NCBI GenBank assembly: GCA_900547295.1
Contig: URGK01000009.1
Span: 1-45,018 of the forward strand
Source: an uncultured Eubacteriales bacterium
GTDB lineage: Bacteria; Bacillota; Clostridia; Peptostreptococcales; Anaerovoracaceae
Direction of reading: 5' to 3'
Length of the DNA stretch: 45,018 nt
Shown: piece by piece, positions 7,589 to 15,465 of the stretch
Position numbering within the stretch: position 1 is the first letter of the stretch
Layout: every line of letters begins with the position of its first letter
Notes under the pieces: model-generated
The model's database searches: none
Told to the model about the DNA's origin: nothing
What the model saw: only the letters and a program-made list of their open reading frames with translations
Position numbers and translations under genes: made by a program

Positions 7589-7694
7589 GTTTCAGGGCGA
7601 GGTGCAATTCCTCACTGGCGGTAAAGTCCGCGAGCCTTCGGGTTGAACCGGTGAAACTCCGGTACCAACGGTCATAGTCCGGATGGAAGAAACT
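7589..7694 (+). promoter_or_regulatory. FMN riboswitch (RFN element)
   Basis: The stretch carries RFN hallmarks in order: CAGGGCGAGGTG, TCACTGGCGGTAAAGTCCGC, GAGCC, AACCGGTGAAACTCCGGTACC, ACGGTCATAGTCCGGATG and GAAGAA. Helix P1 closes with GTTTC (7589-7593) and GAAAC (7689-7693). FMN binding normally lowers expression of riboflavin synthesis or uptake genes. Here a terminator follows at 7718 and the next gene is the riboflavin transporter ribU, so it should act as a transcriptional OFF switch. Confidence 0.95.
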
Positions 7695-7717
7695 AGAGTT
7701 GTTTTAGTTTTTTGTGT

Positions 7718-7740
7718 GCCCCGAAATCCGGGGCTCTTTT
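7718..7740 (+). terminator. Riboswitch expression-platform terminator
   Basis: GCCCCG (7718-7723) pairs with CGGGGC (7729-7734) across a 5-base loop, followed by TCTTTT. It lies between the FMN aptamer and the ribosome site of ribU. Confidence 0.75.
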
Positions 7741-7787
7741 AATGACCTGACAGATTCCTAAAAACCAAAAGAAAAGAGGAATCAAAA

Positions 7788-8324
7788 ATGAACAACAAAA
7801 AAACAGTAAGACTTGCAAAAATGGGTATGCTTGTTGCCATATCCGTAGTACTGGCGTACTTTGTACACTTCCCTATTATTCCGGGACTTAACTTCCTGGA
7901 ATACGATCCAGCGGACATCTCTATATTCATAGGGACCTTTGCTTTCGGACCGCTGGGCGGTATAGCGCTCACAGTAGTGACATCTTTAATTCAGGGACTT
8001 ACAGTCAGCGCAGGCAGTGGAGCCTATGGTATAATAATGCATATAATCGCTACAGGAACCTTTGTACTGGTTGCAGGCAACATCTACAGGAAGCACAAGA
8101 CCAGAAAATATGCCATGATAGCTCTCGGAGCGGGAATTGTTTCATGGGTTGTAGTGATGTTCTTTGCAAACCTTTTCATTACCCCGCTGTTTATGGGAGT
8201 TACAAGAGATGTTGTAATGCAGATGATGCCGCTTATCCTGCTGTTTAACCTTATCAAAGCGGGAGTAAACAGCGTTATTACATTCTTCCTGTACAAGAGA
8301 ATTTCAGGATTTTTACACAAATGA
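7788..8324 (+). CDS. ribU: Riboflavin ECF transporter substrate-binding subunit
   Basis: A 178-aa integral membrane protein of about six helices, the size of S-components of energy-coupling-factor transporters. The stretch FLEYDPADISIFIGTFAFGP is characteristic of RibU, and the FMN riboswitch directly upstream fixes the substrate as riboflavin. It works with the shared EcfA/A'/T module, which must be encoded elsewhere as it is not here. Start ATG 7788 behind AAGAGGAA. Its last bases overlap tsaE (ATGA), tying riboflavin uptake to the t6A genes in one transcript. Confidence 0.93.
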   Translation: MNNKKTVRLAKMGMLVAISVVLAYFVHFPIIPGLNFLEYDPADISIFIGTFAFGPLGGIALTVVTSLIQGLTVSAGSGAYGIIMHIIATGTFVLVAGNIYRKHKTRKYAMIALGAGIVSWVVVMFFANLFITPLFMGVTRDVVMQMMPLILLFNLIKAGVNSVITFFLYKRISGFLHK

Positions 8325-8752
8325 TGATCAAAAGAGAACTTATAATTAAAAACGAAAACGAAACAAGAGAATTTGCTCTTAAACTTGCAGACGAGCTTAA
8401 GGCCGGCGATGTGCTGGCCCTTATAGGCGATTTAGGTACAGGCAAGACAGCCCTCACTAAATATATTGCGCAGGGCCTTGGCATCAAAGACAGCATAGTA
8501 TCGCCGACCTTTACAATTGTCCGCGAGTATACCGATGGCAGACTGCCTCTATATCACTTTGACGTTTACCGCCTTGCAGACTCGGAGGAGATGTTTAATA
8601 TAGGAGCCGAGGAGTACTTTTACGAAAAGGGCGGAGTCTGCGTTATAGAGTGGGCCGATATCGTAGAGGATATACTTCCTGCCGATACCAAATATATATA
8701 TATCGAGTACGGAGCTTCAGAAGGAGAGAGAATATACAAATGTACATTTTAG
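8321..8752 (+). CDS. tsaE: tRNA threonylcarbamoyladenosine biosynthesis ATPase TsaE
   Basis: A 143-aa P-loop ATPase with Walker A GDLGTGKT (residues 36-43), the family stretch SPTFTIVREY and the Walker-B-region YHFDVYRL. TsaE works with TsaB and TsaD to make t6A at position 37 of ANN-reading tRNAs; both partners lie downstream. Two adjacent ATG codons (8321 and 8324) could start it. It overlaps ribU by 4 bases and tsaB by 13. Confidence 0.94.
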   Translation: MMIKRELIIKNENETREFALKLADELKAGDVLALIGDLGTGKTALTKYIAQGLGIKDSIVSPTFTIVREYTDGRLPLYHFDVYRLADSEEMFNIGAEEYFYEKGGVCVIEWADIVEDILPADTKYIYIEYGASEGERIYKCTF

Positions 8753-9456
8753 CTTTAGAAAGCACAGGGCCTCACGCTTCTGTGGCTTTGACAGACGAAA
8801 ACGGCAATATAGAGGAGATAGTAAATCCGGGCAGACTCAATCACCTTGAAACTATGATACCTATGGTTGATCAGCTTATTAAAAAATGCGGATTGCAGTT
8901 AAGCGATGTAACCGCAGTGGCTGCTTCCAGGGGACCCGGCTCATTTACAGGCATCAGAATAGGCGTTACCACAGCAAGGACGCTGGCGCAGGCTCTGGGC
9001 ATAGAGACCATAGGTGTGCCTACTCTTAATGCTTTCTGCTACAATCAGAGGGACTTTGACGGTCTGATATGCCCTGTGTTTGATGCCAGAAGAAATCAGG
9101 TGTATGCGGGAGCTTTCAGGTGGACAGACGGACAGATTGAAACCGTCACAGAGCCCGGAGCATATATGATAGATGAATTTTTAGAAAGCCTTAAAGGGAT
9201 CGGCGGGCAGCATATGTTCTTTGGCGACGGCATTAAAGTGTACGGCGAGAGAATATTCGAAGCGGAGCCCTCCGCAGTGCTTGCGCCGGAGCCTGTAAGA
9301 CTTCAGAGAGCCTCATCTGTTGCGGCTATGGCCCTTGATATATATAACAGAGAGGGAACGCAAAGCTACGGCAGCCTGCTCCCTTTATATATGCGCAAGG
9401 CGGAGGCCGAGAGAAAGCTGGAGGAAAAACTCAAAAATGAACAGTCCGGTAATTAG
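8740..9456 (+). CDS. tsaB: tRNA threonylcarbamoyladenosine biosynthesis protein TsaB
   Basis: A 238-aa member of the ASKHA/Gcp-like family and dimer partner of TsaD. It starts MYILALESTG, the usual TsaB opening, and has the family motif SRGPGSFTGIRIG around residues 65-77. I chose ATG 8740, behind AAGGAGAG; the open frame runs farther upstream but only within tsaE. The 3' end overlaps rimI by 20 bases, as is common for this pair. Confidence 0.93.
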   Translation: MYILALESTGPHASVALTDENGNIEEIVNPGRLNHLETMIPMVDQLIKKCGLQLSDVTAVAASRGPGSFTGIRIGVTTARTLAQALGIETIGVPTLNAFCYNQRDFDGLICPVFDARRNQVYAGAFRWTDGQIETVTEPGAYMIDEFLESLKGIGGQHMFFGDGIKVYGERIFEAEPSAVLAPEPVRLQRASSVAAMALDIYNREGTQSYGSLLPLYMRKAEAERKLEEKLKNEQSGN

Positions 9457-9883
9457 ACAGGCAGTGCTGCAGGATGCGCAGCAGATGGCTGAGCTTGACA
9501 GAATATGCTTCAGCGTGCCATGGAGCCTTGAGTCGTTTGTGCAGGAGCTTTCGGTAAACGAGAGAGCCATGTATTTTGTAGCCGAAATTGACGGGCAGAT
9601 TGCAGGATATGCGGGACTTTGGCAGATTGTAGATGAGGGTCATATCACCAATGTGGCCGTAGCGCCGCAGTTTCGCAGGCAGAAGCTTGCAACGGCAATC
9701 CTTGAGGCTTTTCTTGCAGAGGGCAGAGCTCGCGGCATCAGAGCCTTTACCCTTGAGGTCAGAGCCTCCAACATAGCGGCTCAGGAACTTTACAGGAAAT
9801 TCGGGTTTCAGAGCGCAGGCTACAGACCCGGATATTATGAGGATAACAAAGAAGCTGCAATGATAATGTGGCTTGCTGAATAA
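9437..9883 (+). CDS. rimI: Ribosomal protein S18-alanine N-acetyltransferase
   Basis: A 148-aa GNAT acetyltransferase. The acetyl-CoA loop is VAPQFRRQKLATAIL, followed by FTLEVRASNIAAQELYRKFG and FQSAGYRPGYY, all typical of RimI. Start ATG 9437 lies inside the tsaB 3' end, behind GGAGGAAAA. RimI acetylates the N-terminus of ribosomal protein S18 in Escherichia coli; in Bacillota it usually sits beside tsaB and tsaD, as here. Confidence 0.92.
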   Translation: MNSPVIRQAVLQDAQQMAELDRICFSVPWSLESFVQELSVNERAMYFVAEIDGQIAGYAGLWQIVDEGHITNVAVAPQFRRQKLATAILEAFLAEGRARGIRAFTLEVRASNIAAQELYRKFGFQSAGYRPGYYEDNKEAAMIMWLAE

Positions 9884-9924
9884 ACCCCGCAAAGAACTGC
9901 AATACTAGCAGTATGGAGGTTCTT

Positions 9925-10122
9925 ATGCGACAGGGAGATTATGATTATGAGTTTGGCAGTGATATGAGCGTGGCTTCATATCACTGCAGCAGATTTTCAC
10001 GCAGACACGATTTTGACACATTTAATATGGGTACCTATCAGTCGTGTGAAAACTGCAGGCATATGGGCTCTGACGGCGAATGCATAGCCAAAATGAGCGG
10101 TATGCCTATGAGGCAGGAGTAA
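9925..10122 (+). CDS. Small cysteine-containing hypothetical protein
   Basis: A 65-aa acidic protein with no membrane segment. It has Cys in SYHCSRF and a cluster CENCRHMGSDGEC, that is CxxC and then a Cys eight residues on, which could bind zinc or an Fe-S cluster. I start it at ATG 9925, behind ATGGAGG at 5 bases; the ATG at 9913 lies in the ribosome site itself. It sits between rimI and tsaD in the same direction with short gaps, so it is cotranscribed. I do not recognise the family. A small hairpin ACTGC/GCAGT (9896-9912) precedes it. Confidence 0.7.
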   Translation: MRQGDYDYEFGSDMSVASYHCSRFSRRHDFDTFNMGTYQSCENCRHMGSDGECIAKMSGMPMRQE

Positions 10123-10147
10123 TCCTGTCTTTACATAGAGGTAGACA

Positions 10148-11164
10148 ATGAAAGATAACAAAACAATAATTCTTGCAATAGAATCAAGCTGTGATGAAAC
10201 TTCAGTTGCCGTTATGGCAGACGGCAGAGAGATACTTTCAAATATAATTTCGTCCCAGATTGAAATACATAAGCTCTACGGTGGAGTGGTGCCGGAGATA
10301 GCCTCAAGGCATCATCTTGAGAACATCAATTTTGTAATAGAGCAGGCAATGACAGAGGCGGATATCACCAAAGACGATATAGACGCCATAGGAGTAACCT
10401 ACGGTCCCGGACTTGTGGGAGCCCTGCTTATAGGGATAGCGGCGGCAAAGGCGCTGGCGCTGGCGTGGGACAAACCCCTCATAGGCGTTCATCATATACA
10501 AGGTCATATTTCGGCTGCATATATAGAGCACAAAGAACTTGAGCCGCCGTTTACGGCGCTGGTGGTTTCGGGAGGACATACCAATATCGTTGAGGTTACA
10601 GACTACAACAGATGCGAGATACTGGGAAGCACAAGAGATGATGCGGCAGGCGAGGCCTTTGACAAGGTGGCAAGAGTTATAGGTCTGGGCTATCCGGGAG
10701 GCCCTAAGATTGATAGGCTTTCGGAAGAGGGCAATCCCAATGCCATAGAGTTTAAAAGAGTTTATCTCGAAAGGGGCAGCCTTGATTTCAGCTTCAGCGG
10801 TATCAAGACTGCGGTGCTTAATTATGCAAACTCTGAGAAGCAGGCAGGCAGAGAGATTAACAGAGCCGATGTTGCGGCAAGTTTTCAGCAGGCCGTTTTA
10901 GAGGTTATTGTAAATAAAGCAGTTGAAGCTGCCGTAAGCATGCACAAGGACAGACTGGTAATGGCAGGCGGAGTTGCCGCAAACAGACACCTAAGAGCCA
11001 TGCTTGAGGAGGCATGCGGCAGGAGAGGCATCAGACTCTACTGTCCGTCACCTGTGCTTTGCACAGACAATGCGGCTATGATAGGTACGGCAGCCTACTA
11101 CAAATACAAGGCAGGAGAAACAGACGGACTTGACCTGGATGCATTTCCTAATCTTCCCCTGTAG
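10148..11164 (+). CDS. tsaD: tRNA N6-threonylcarbamoyladenosine transferase TsaD
   Basis: A 338-aa ASKHA-fold enzyme that moves the threonylcarbamoyl group to A37 of tRNA. It opens with ILAIESSCDETS and carries the metal-binding HHIQGH (residues 115-120), VSGGHTN, and MAGGVAANRHLR near the end, all family signatures. Normal length. Start ATG 10148 behind AGAGGTAGAC. With tsaE and tsaB it completes the Tsa transfer set; TsaC/Sua5, which makes the intermediate, is not in the window. Confidence 0.96.
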   Translation: MKDNKTIILAIESSCDETSVAVMADGREILSNIISSQIEIHKLYGGVVPEIASRHHLENINFVIEQAMTEADITKDDIDAIGVTYGPGLVGALLIGIAAAKALALAWDKPLIGVHHIQGHISAAYIEHKELEPPFTALVVSGGHTNIVEVTDYNRCEILGSTRDDAAGEAFDKVARVIGLGYPGGPKIDRLSEEGNPNAIEFKRVYLERGSLDFSFSGIKTAVLNYANSEKQAGREINRADVAASFQQAVLEVIVNKAVEAAVSMHKDRLVMAGGVAANRHLRAMLEEACGRRGIRLYCPSPVLCTDNAAMIGTAAYYKYKAGETDGLDLDAFPNLPL

Positions 11165-11179
11165 CTAAAGGACATACAG

Positions 11180-13138
11180 ATGATAATATTATCGGCAAAC
11201 GGCATTACAAAAGCATACGGAACAGATGTGATATTAAAGGACATATCATTTCACATAAACGCAGGTGACAGAGTGGGACTTATCGGACTTAACGGTGCGG
11301 GCAAGACCACTCTGCTTAACATACTTTCGGGCGACCTTGATGCAGACAGCGGCAACGTGTTTGTTTCAAACGATACGGTAATCGGCTATCTGAGGCAGAA
11401 TGACGATTTCACATCGGAAAACACAGTCATAGAGGAAATAGACGGCATATTTACGGAGCTTCACAGAATGGAGAGGGAAATGCCGGCGCTTTCACAGCAG
11501 ATTGCAGAAGCCACGGCATCGGGAAGCAAATCGCCTCAGGAAATCGAAGTCCTGCTTCACAGATACGATCAGATGCAGGAGGATTACGACAGAGCCGGCG
11601 GATATACATACAAAGGCGAGATTCGGGGCGTGCTTTCAAGCATGGCGTTTGCAGAGGATACATACAACAAAAAAATAAGCATGCTTTCGGGCGGTGAGAG
11701 GACAAGACTTGCGCTGTGCTGTCTGCTCCTTAAAAAACCGGACATACTTATACTTGACGAGCCTACCAATCATCTGGACATAGGCACGCTCAAATGGCTG
11801 GAGCAGTACCTGAGAGGCTACAGAGGCACCATTATAATTGTATCTCACGACAGATATTTTCTTGATCAGAGTGTAAACAGAATATTTGAGATTTCAAATC
11901 ATAAGCTGAGAGTATATGAGGGGAATTATTCCGAATATGCAGTTAAGCGAAAGGAAATACGTGAAAACGAAATAAGAACCTACCAGAAGCAGCAGACTGA
12001 AATAGCCCGTCAGGAAGAAATGATAAGGCGCATGAAAGAAAGAGGCACAGAGAAACTGGCAAAGCGCGCAGCCTCCAGAGAAAAACGCCTTGAGCATATC
12101 GAAAGACTTGAAATGCCCGAGTCCGAAAAAGGCCGGATGAAGCTTCATTTTAAAGAGAACTTCAAAAGCGGCAATGACGTTATTCTTGCGGAGGGACTGT
12201 CAAAAAGCTTCGGATACGGTCCTGAGCGCAAAGAACTGTTTCGCAATGTGGATCTTGATATCAAGAGAGGAGAGAGGATCTGTATAGTGGGACCTAACGG
12301 AGTGGGCAAAACAACACTTCTCAAAATCCTGCTTGATCAGCTTGAGCCTGACAGCGGCAGAATCAAAATCGGATATAATGTGGCGTTTGCATATTACGAT
12401 CAGGGGCAGAGACTTCTCAATTCTGCAAACACAGTGCTTGAAGAGCTCAAGGAGTCCTACAGACTCTACACCGATACAGAGATGCGGTCTCTCCTGGGCA
12501 GATTTCTTTTCAGAAATGAAGACGTTTTTCTGAATGTAGGTTCGCTGTCGGGTGGCGAAAAAGCCAGACTTTCCCTTATTAAGATAATGCTTAGCGGCGC
12601 CAATGTGCTGGTGCTTGACGAGCCTACCAACCATCTTGATATTGACTCAAAGGAAGTCTTTGAGGAGGCGCTGCTTGATTTTCCGGGTACAGTTATAGTT
12701 GTGTCCCATGACAGATATTTTCTTAACAGGATTCCGACCAGAATACTGGAGCTTGAAAACGATGGAATACACGAATTCCTCGGCACATATGACTATTATG
12801 TGGAGAAAAAACAGCAGATTGAATCAGGCAAAAAATATCTTAATGAAATGGCAGGGGCATCCAAGGCGCAGGAAGCGGCAGAAAACACAGGCTCAGCAGA
12901 GGAGCGCCGCCGCAAAAAAGAGCAGGAGGCCGCAGACCGCCGCAAAAAGAGAGAAATTGAAAATCTCGAAAACAGAATTGCAGAGCTTGAGGCTGCCATA
13001 GAGGATTTTGAAGCGCAGATGTGTCTTGAAGAAAACCTTTCAGATCACGTCAAACTGGCAAAGATTAACGAGGAATGTCAGAACGCAAGAGATGAGCTTG
13101 CAGAGGTTTATGACAAATGGGTTGAAATTCAGGAATAA
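11180..13138 (+). CDS. ABC-F family ATPase (ribosome-associated, Uup/YdiF-like)
   Basis: A 652-aa soluble protein with two ABC cassettes and no membrane domain. The first has GLNGAGKTT (about 36-44), LSGGERTRLAL and ILDEPTNHLD; the second GPNGVGKTT, LSGGEKARLSL and LDEPTNHLDI. Between them lies a charged helical linker, the P-site tRNA interaction motif. The last 90 residues are a charged coiled coil as in Uup-like members. Such proteins act on stalled ribosomes or protect against antibiotics; the long C-terminal coil and housekeeping context favour translation maintenance over resistance. It starts 15 bases after tsaD and ends the operon. Confidence 0.92.
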   Translation: MIILSANGITKAYGTDVILKDISFHINAGDRVGLIGLNGAGKTTLLNILSGDLDADSGNVFVSNDTVIGYLRQNDDFTSENTVIEEIDGIFTELHRMEREMPALSQQIAEATASGSKSPQEIEVLLHRYDQMQEDYDRAGGYTYKGEIRGVLSSMAFAEDTYNKKISMLSGGERTRLALCCLLLKKPDILILDEPTNHLDIGTLKWLEQYLRGYRGTIIIVSHDRYFLDQSVNRIFEISNHKLRVYEGNYSEYAVKRKEIRENEIRTYQKQQTEIARQEEMIRRMKERGTEKLAKRAASREKRLEHIERLEMPESEKGRMKLHFKENFKSGNDVILAEGLSKSFGYGPERKELFRNVDLDIKRGERICIVGPNGVGKTTLLKILLDQLEPDSGRIKIGYNVAFAYYDQGQRLLNSANTVLEELKESYRLYTDTEMRSLLGRFLFRNEDVFLNVGSLSGGEKARLSLIKIMLSGANVLVLDEPTNHLDIDSKEVFEEALLDFPGTVIVVSHDRYFLNRIPTRILELENDGIHEFLGTYDYYVEKKQQIESGKKYLNEMAGASKAQEAAENTGSAEERRRKKEQEAADRRKKREIENLENRIAELEAAIEDFEAQMCLEENLSDHVKLAKINEECQNARDELAEVYDKWVEIQE

Positions 13139-13150
13139 TTAAAAAAATCA

Positions 13151-13179
13151 TTGCAATATATAACGGTATATTCTATAAT
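13151..13179 (+). promoter_or_regulatory. Promoter of acpP
   Basis: TTGCAA (13151-13156), 17 bases, TATAAT (13174-13179). It would start transcription about 95 bases before acpP. Confidence 0.75.
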
Positions 13180-13214
13180 GATTTTGTTATATTCACAAAA
13201 TGAAATTTAAGAAG

Positions 13215-13242
13215 CCGCAGAGCGTTTATCATAGCTGTGCGG
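13215..13242 (+). other. Leader hairpin upstream of acpP
   Basis: CCGCAGAGC (13215-13223) pairs with GCTGTGCGG (13234-13242) with one mismatch and a 10-base loop. No T run follows, so it is not a terminator. It sits in the 5' untranslated leader; role unknown. Confidence 0.45.
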
Positions 13243-13282
13243 TATTAAATAAGATTTATAAATGAAATGGAGGCCTTTACAA

Positions 13283-13510
13283 ATGGTTTTTGAAAAAGTA
13301 AGAGAAATAATAGTAGAACAGCTTGGCGTAGATGAAAACGATGTTACAATGGATACTCATCTTATGAAGGATCTTGAAGCCGATTCCCTTGACGCCGTAG
13401 AGATAATTATGGCTATAGAGGATGAATACGGCATAGAGATTCCTGATGAGGACGCTGAGAAATTCCAGAGCGTAAGCGATCTGGTGAAGTTTGTTGAAGC
13501 AAATCTGTAA
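13283..13510 (+). CDS. acpP: Acyl carrier protein
   Basis: A 75-aa acidic protein with the phosphopantetheine attachment site DSLD, Ser35. It carries growing acyl chains in fatty acid synthesis. Start ATG 13283 lies behind GGAGG (13269-13273); an in-frame ATG at 13262 lies before that ribosome site and is unlikely. Unlike in many bacteria, no fab or plsX genes are beside it; it has its own promoter and terminator and is a single-gene unit. Confidence 0.95.
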   Translation: MVFEKVREIIVEQLGVDENDVTMDTHLMKDLEADSLDAVEIIMAIEDEYGIEIPDEDAEKFQSVSDLVKFVEANL

Positions 13511-13527
13511 CTTAGTTGAGCTATATC

Positions 13528-13551
13528 CCCGCTGCAGCAGCGGGATTTTTT
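13528..13551 (+). terminator. Terminator of acpP
   Basis: CCCGCTG (13528-13534) and CAGCGGG (13538-13544) with a 3-base loop, followed by A and six T. It separates acpP from rex. Confidence 0.88.
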
Positions 13552-13577
13552 CACAATGAAAGAAAAGGAGGCAGGCG

Positions 13578-14330
13578 ATGAAAGACGATACTAAGATTTC
13601 ACAGGCGGTAATCAAAAGACTGCCTAGATACAGAAGATATCTGGGAGAGCTGCAGCGCAAGGGTGTTGACAAAATATCCTCAAATGAATTCAGCAAGCTT
13701 ATCGGCTACACTGCATCGCAGATAAGACAGGACCTTAATAATTTCGGTGGCTTCGGACAGCAGGGCTACGGCTACAATGTAAATGCGCTGTACAATGAGA
13801 TCAGCGCCATACTGGGACTTGACAAGCAGTACAAAATGGTCATTATGGGTGCAGGCAATCTGGGTCAGGCCATAGTAAACTATACATATTACTACAAGAC
13901 CGGATTTATGGTTTGCGGAGTTTTTGAAGTAAATCCAAGACTTATAGGCATCAAGATTAATGACATAGATGTAATGGACTATGAGAACACAGTAGAGTAT
14001 GTTGAGGAGAACAATATAGATATAGGTATAATATGCACTACTAAAGAGAACGCGCAGGAGGTTGCGGACCGTCTGTGCTTTGCGGGCATCAAGGGCATAT
14101 GGAATTTTGCTCCTGTTGACCTCGAGGTGCCAAGCCATGTCGCCCTCGAAAACGTGCAGCTTTCAGAGAGCCTTCATTCACTGGCATATCATATCAACAG
14201 AGAGTGCGCAGCACAAAAGGAAATCAAAGAAATCAAAGAAAAATGCAACAAGTGCTCCGAACGGGGCGAGGAATGCAAAAAAAGAGGGGAAATCTGCCCT
14301 TACGAGGTACAGAATTCCTCAGGAAAATAA
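13578..14330 (+). CDS. rex: Redox-sensing transcriptional repressor Rex, with Cys-rich tail
   Basis: A 250-aa protein. The N-terminal winged helix (about 5-75) has YTASQIRQDLNNFGGFG, the Rex DNA-binding stretch. The Rossmann domain has MGAGNLGQAI with GxGxxG at 91-96 and binds NADH/NAD+. Rex represses fermentation and electron-transfer genes until NADH rises. Residues from about 213 form an extra charged tail with Cys223, Cys226, Cys233 and Cys240 (CX2C-X6-C-X6-C), plus Cys210; most Rex proteins as I know them end near 210-220. Start ATG 13578 behind AAAAGGAGG. I found no clear Rex operator (TTGTTAAN4TTAACAA type) in the window. Confidence 0.95.
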   Translation: MKDDTKISQAVIKRLPRYRRYLGELQRKGVDKISSNEFSKLIGYTASQIRQDLNNFGGFGQQGYGYNVNALYNEISAILGLDKQYKMVIMGAGNLGQAIVNYTYYYKTGFMVCGVFEVNPRLIGIKINDIDVMDYENTVEYVEENNIDIGIICTTKENAQEVADRLCFAGIKGIWNFAPVDLEVPSHVALENVQLSESLHSLAYHINRECAAQKEIKEIKEKCNKCSERGEECKKRGEICPYEVQNSSGK

Positions 14331-14365
14331 AAGGCAGGAATGGTTTGCATATATATGAACAGTAA

Positions 14366-14393
14366 AATAACCGTTTCGAAAGAAACGGTTATT
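14366..14393. terminator. Bidirectional terminator between rex and the ferredoxin gene
   Basis: A perfect 12-bp inverted repeat AATAACCGTTTC/GAAACGGTTATT with a GAAA tetraloop. Flanking sequence is A-rich on the left and T-rich on the right, so it can end transcription from both convergent genes. Confidence 0.85.
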
Positions 14394-14416
14394 GATATTT
14401 AATCTGCTCTTATCTA

Positions 14417-14584
14417 CTATTCTTCTACAGGAGCATCAACTGGACATGCGTTAGCGCAAGCACCACAATCGATACATTTGTCAGCGTCTATTGTGAAAAC
14501 AGCGCCTTCTGCGATAGCATCAGTCGGACATTCAGCTGTGCAAGCTCCGCAAGCGATACAAGCATCTGTAATTTTGTAAGCCAT
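14417..14584 (-). CDS. 2[4Fe-4S] clostridial-type ferredoxin
   Basis: A 55-aa protein too short for many gene callers. It has two complete cluster motifs, CIACGACTAECP (Cys9, 12, 15, 19) and CIDCGACANACP (Cys37, 40, 43, 47), each a CxxCxxCxxxCP, spaced as in the low-potential ferredoxin of clostridia. It carries electrons for pyruvate:ferredoxin oxidoreductase, hydrogenase or Rnf. The start codon at 14584 (minus) is preceded by AAAGGAGG. Confidence 0.96.
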   Translation of the reverse strand: MAYKITDACIACGACTAECPTDAIAEGAVFTIDADKCIDCGACANACPVDAPVEE

Positions 14585-14625
14585 TATGTAACCTCCTTTA
14601 GATTTATCATTAAGATATATTACAC

Positions 14626-14654
14626 ATTATAGCAGAACGATATGGAGAAGTAAA
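14626..14654 (-). promoter_or_regulatory. Ferredoxin promoter (minus strand)
   Basis: On the minus strand, TTTACT (14654-14649), 17 bases, TATAAT (14631-14626). The -35 box ends two bases before the start codon of the divergent gene at 14656, so the two units share a very tight intergenic region. Confidence 0.6.
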
Positions 14655-14655
14655 G

Positions 14656-15465
14656 ATGAAAGTTTACGCATTGGTCGGAAAAAGTGGGACAGGCAAAAGT
14701 TATCAGGCTGTAAACCTGTGCAAAGAACTTAATATAGAGGCAATTATCGATGACGGACTGTTCATAGAGGGTAATGATGTTGTGGCAGGTATATCGGCCA
14801 AAAGACAGGCAACTATGATAGGCGCAATCAAAACAGCCCTGTTTACAACAGATGAGCACAAGGAAGCAGTTGCAGCCAAAATAAAAGAAATAAACCCCAG
14901 AAGCATACTGATACTGGGTACTTCAGATGAAATGGTAAACAGAATAGCTGCAAGACTGGAACTGCCCGAAATTCAAAAAAGAATACGCATAGAACAGATA
15001 ACCACCGAAAAAGAGCGTGAAGAGGCAAGACATCAGCGTCAAGATTTCGGCAAGCACGTAATACCTGTGCCTACATTTCAGCTGAAGCGTGATTTTGCGG
15101 GATACTTTGTGGATCCCCTCAAAATATTCAGAACATGGGGCAAAAACAAAGGCAGCATATTCTCTGAGAAATCCGTTGTAAGACCTACCTACAGCTATCT
15201 GGGGGATTACATGATATCGGACAAAGTCATTGAAGATATAATTTTCAATGTGGTGCAGAGGTCAGGCTGTGTTCGAAGTGTAGTCAGAGCAGATATACTT
15301 CAGCACGAAGAAAACCTTGAAATAAAAATTCTGGTATTTATGCGAAAAGGCTGTAATATTATTAATGAGGCAAAACAGCTTCAGAAATCCATAAACGAAA
15401 AGATAGACTATATGACGGCATTTAATGTAGAACGTGTTGACGTTGAGATACGGGGACTGAGATAA
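14656..15465 (+). CDS. P-loop protein with Asp23/Gls24-like C-terminal domain
   Basis: A 269-aa soluble protein. The N-terminus has a Walker A, VGKSGTGKS (7-15), and an ATP-binding core to about residue 120. The last 110 residues, from SYLGDYMISDKVIEDII onward, resemble the Asp23/Gls24 (alkaline-shock) fold with strand-helix repeats and the ending VERVDVEIRGL. The combination is a known clostridial architecture of unknown role. Start ATG 14656, with GGAG a few bases upstream. Its stop overlaps the start of the glycosylase gene by one base (TAATG), so the two are translationally coupled. Confidence 0.7.
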   Translation: MKVYALVGKSGTGKSYQAVNLCKELNIEAIIDDGLFIEGNDVVAGISAKRQATMIGAIKTALFTTDEHKEAVAAKIKEINPRSILILGTSDEMVNRIAARLELPEIQKRIRIEQITTEKEREEARHQRQDFGKHVIPVPTFQLKRDFAGYFVDPLKIFRTWGKNKGSIFSEKSVVRPTYSYLGDYMISDKVIEDIIFNVVQRSGCVRSVVRADILQHEENLEIKILVFMRKGCNIINEAKQLQKSINEKIDYMTAFNVERVDVEIRGLR

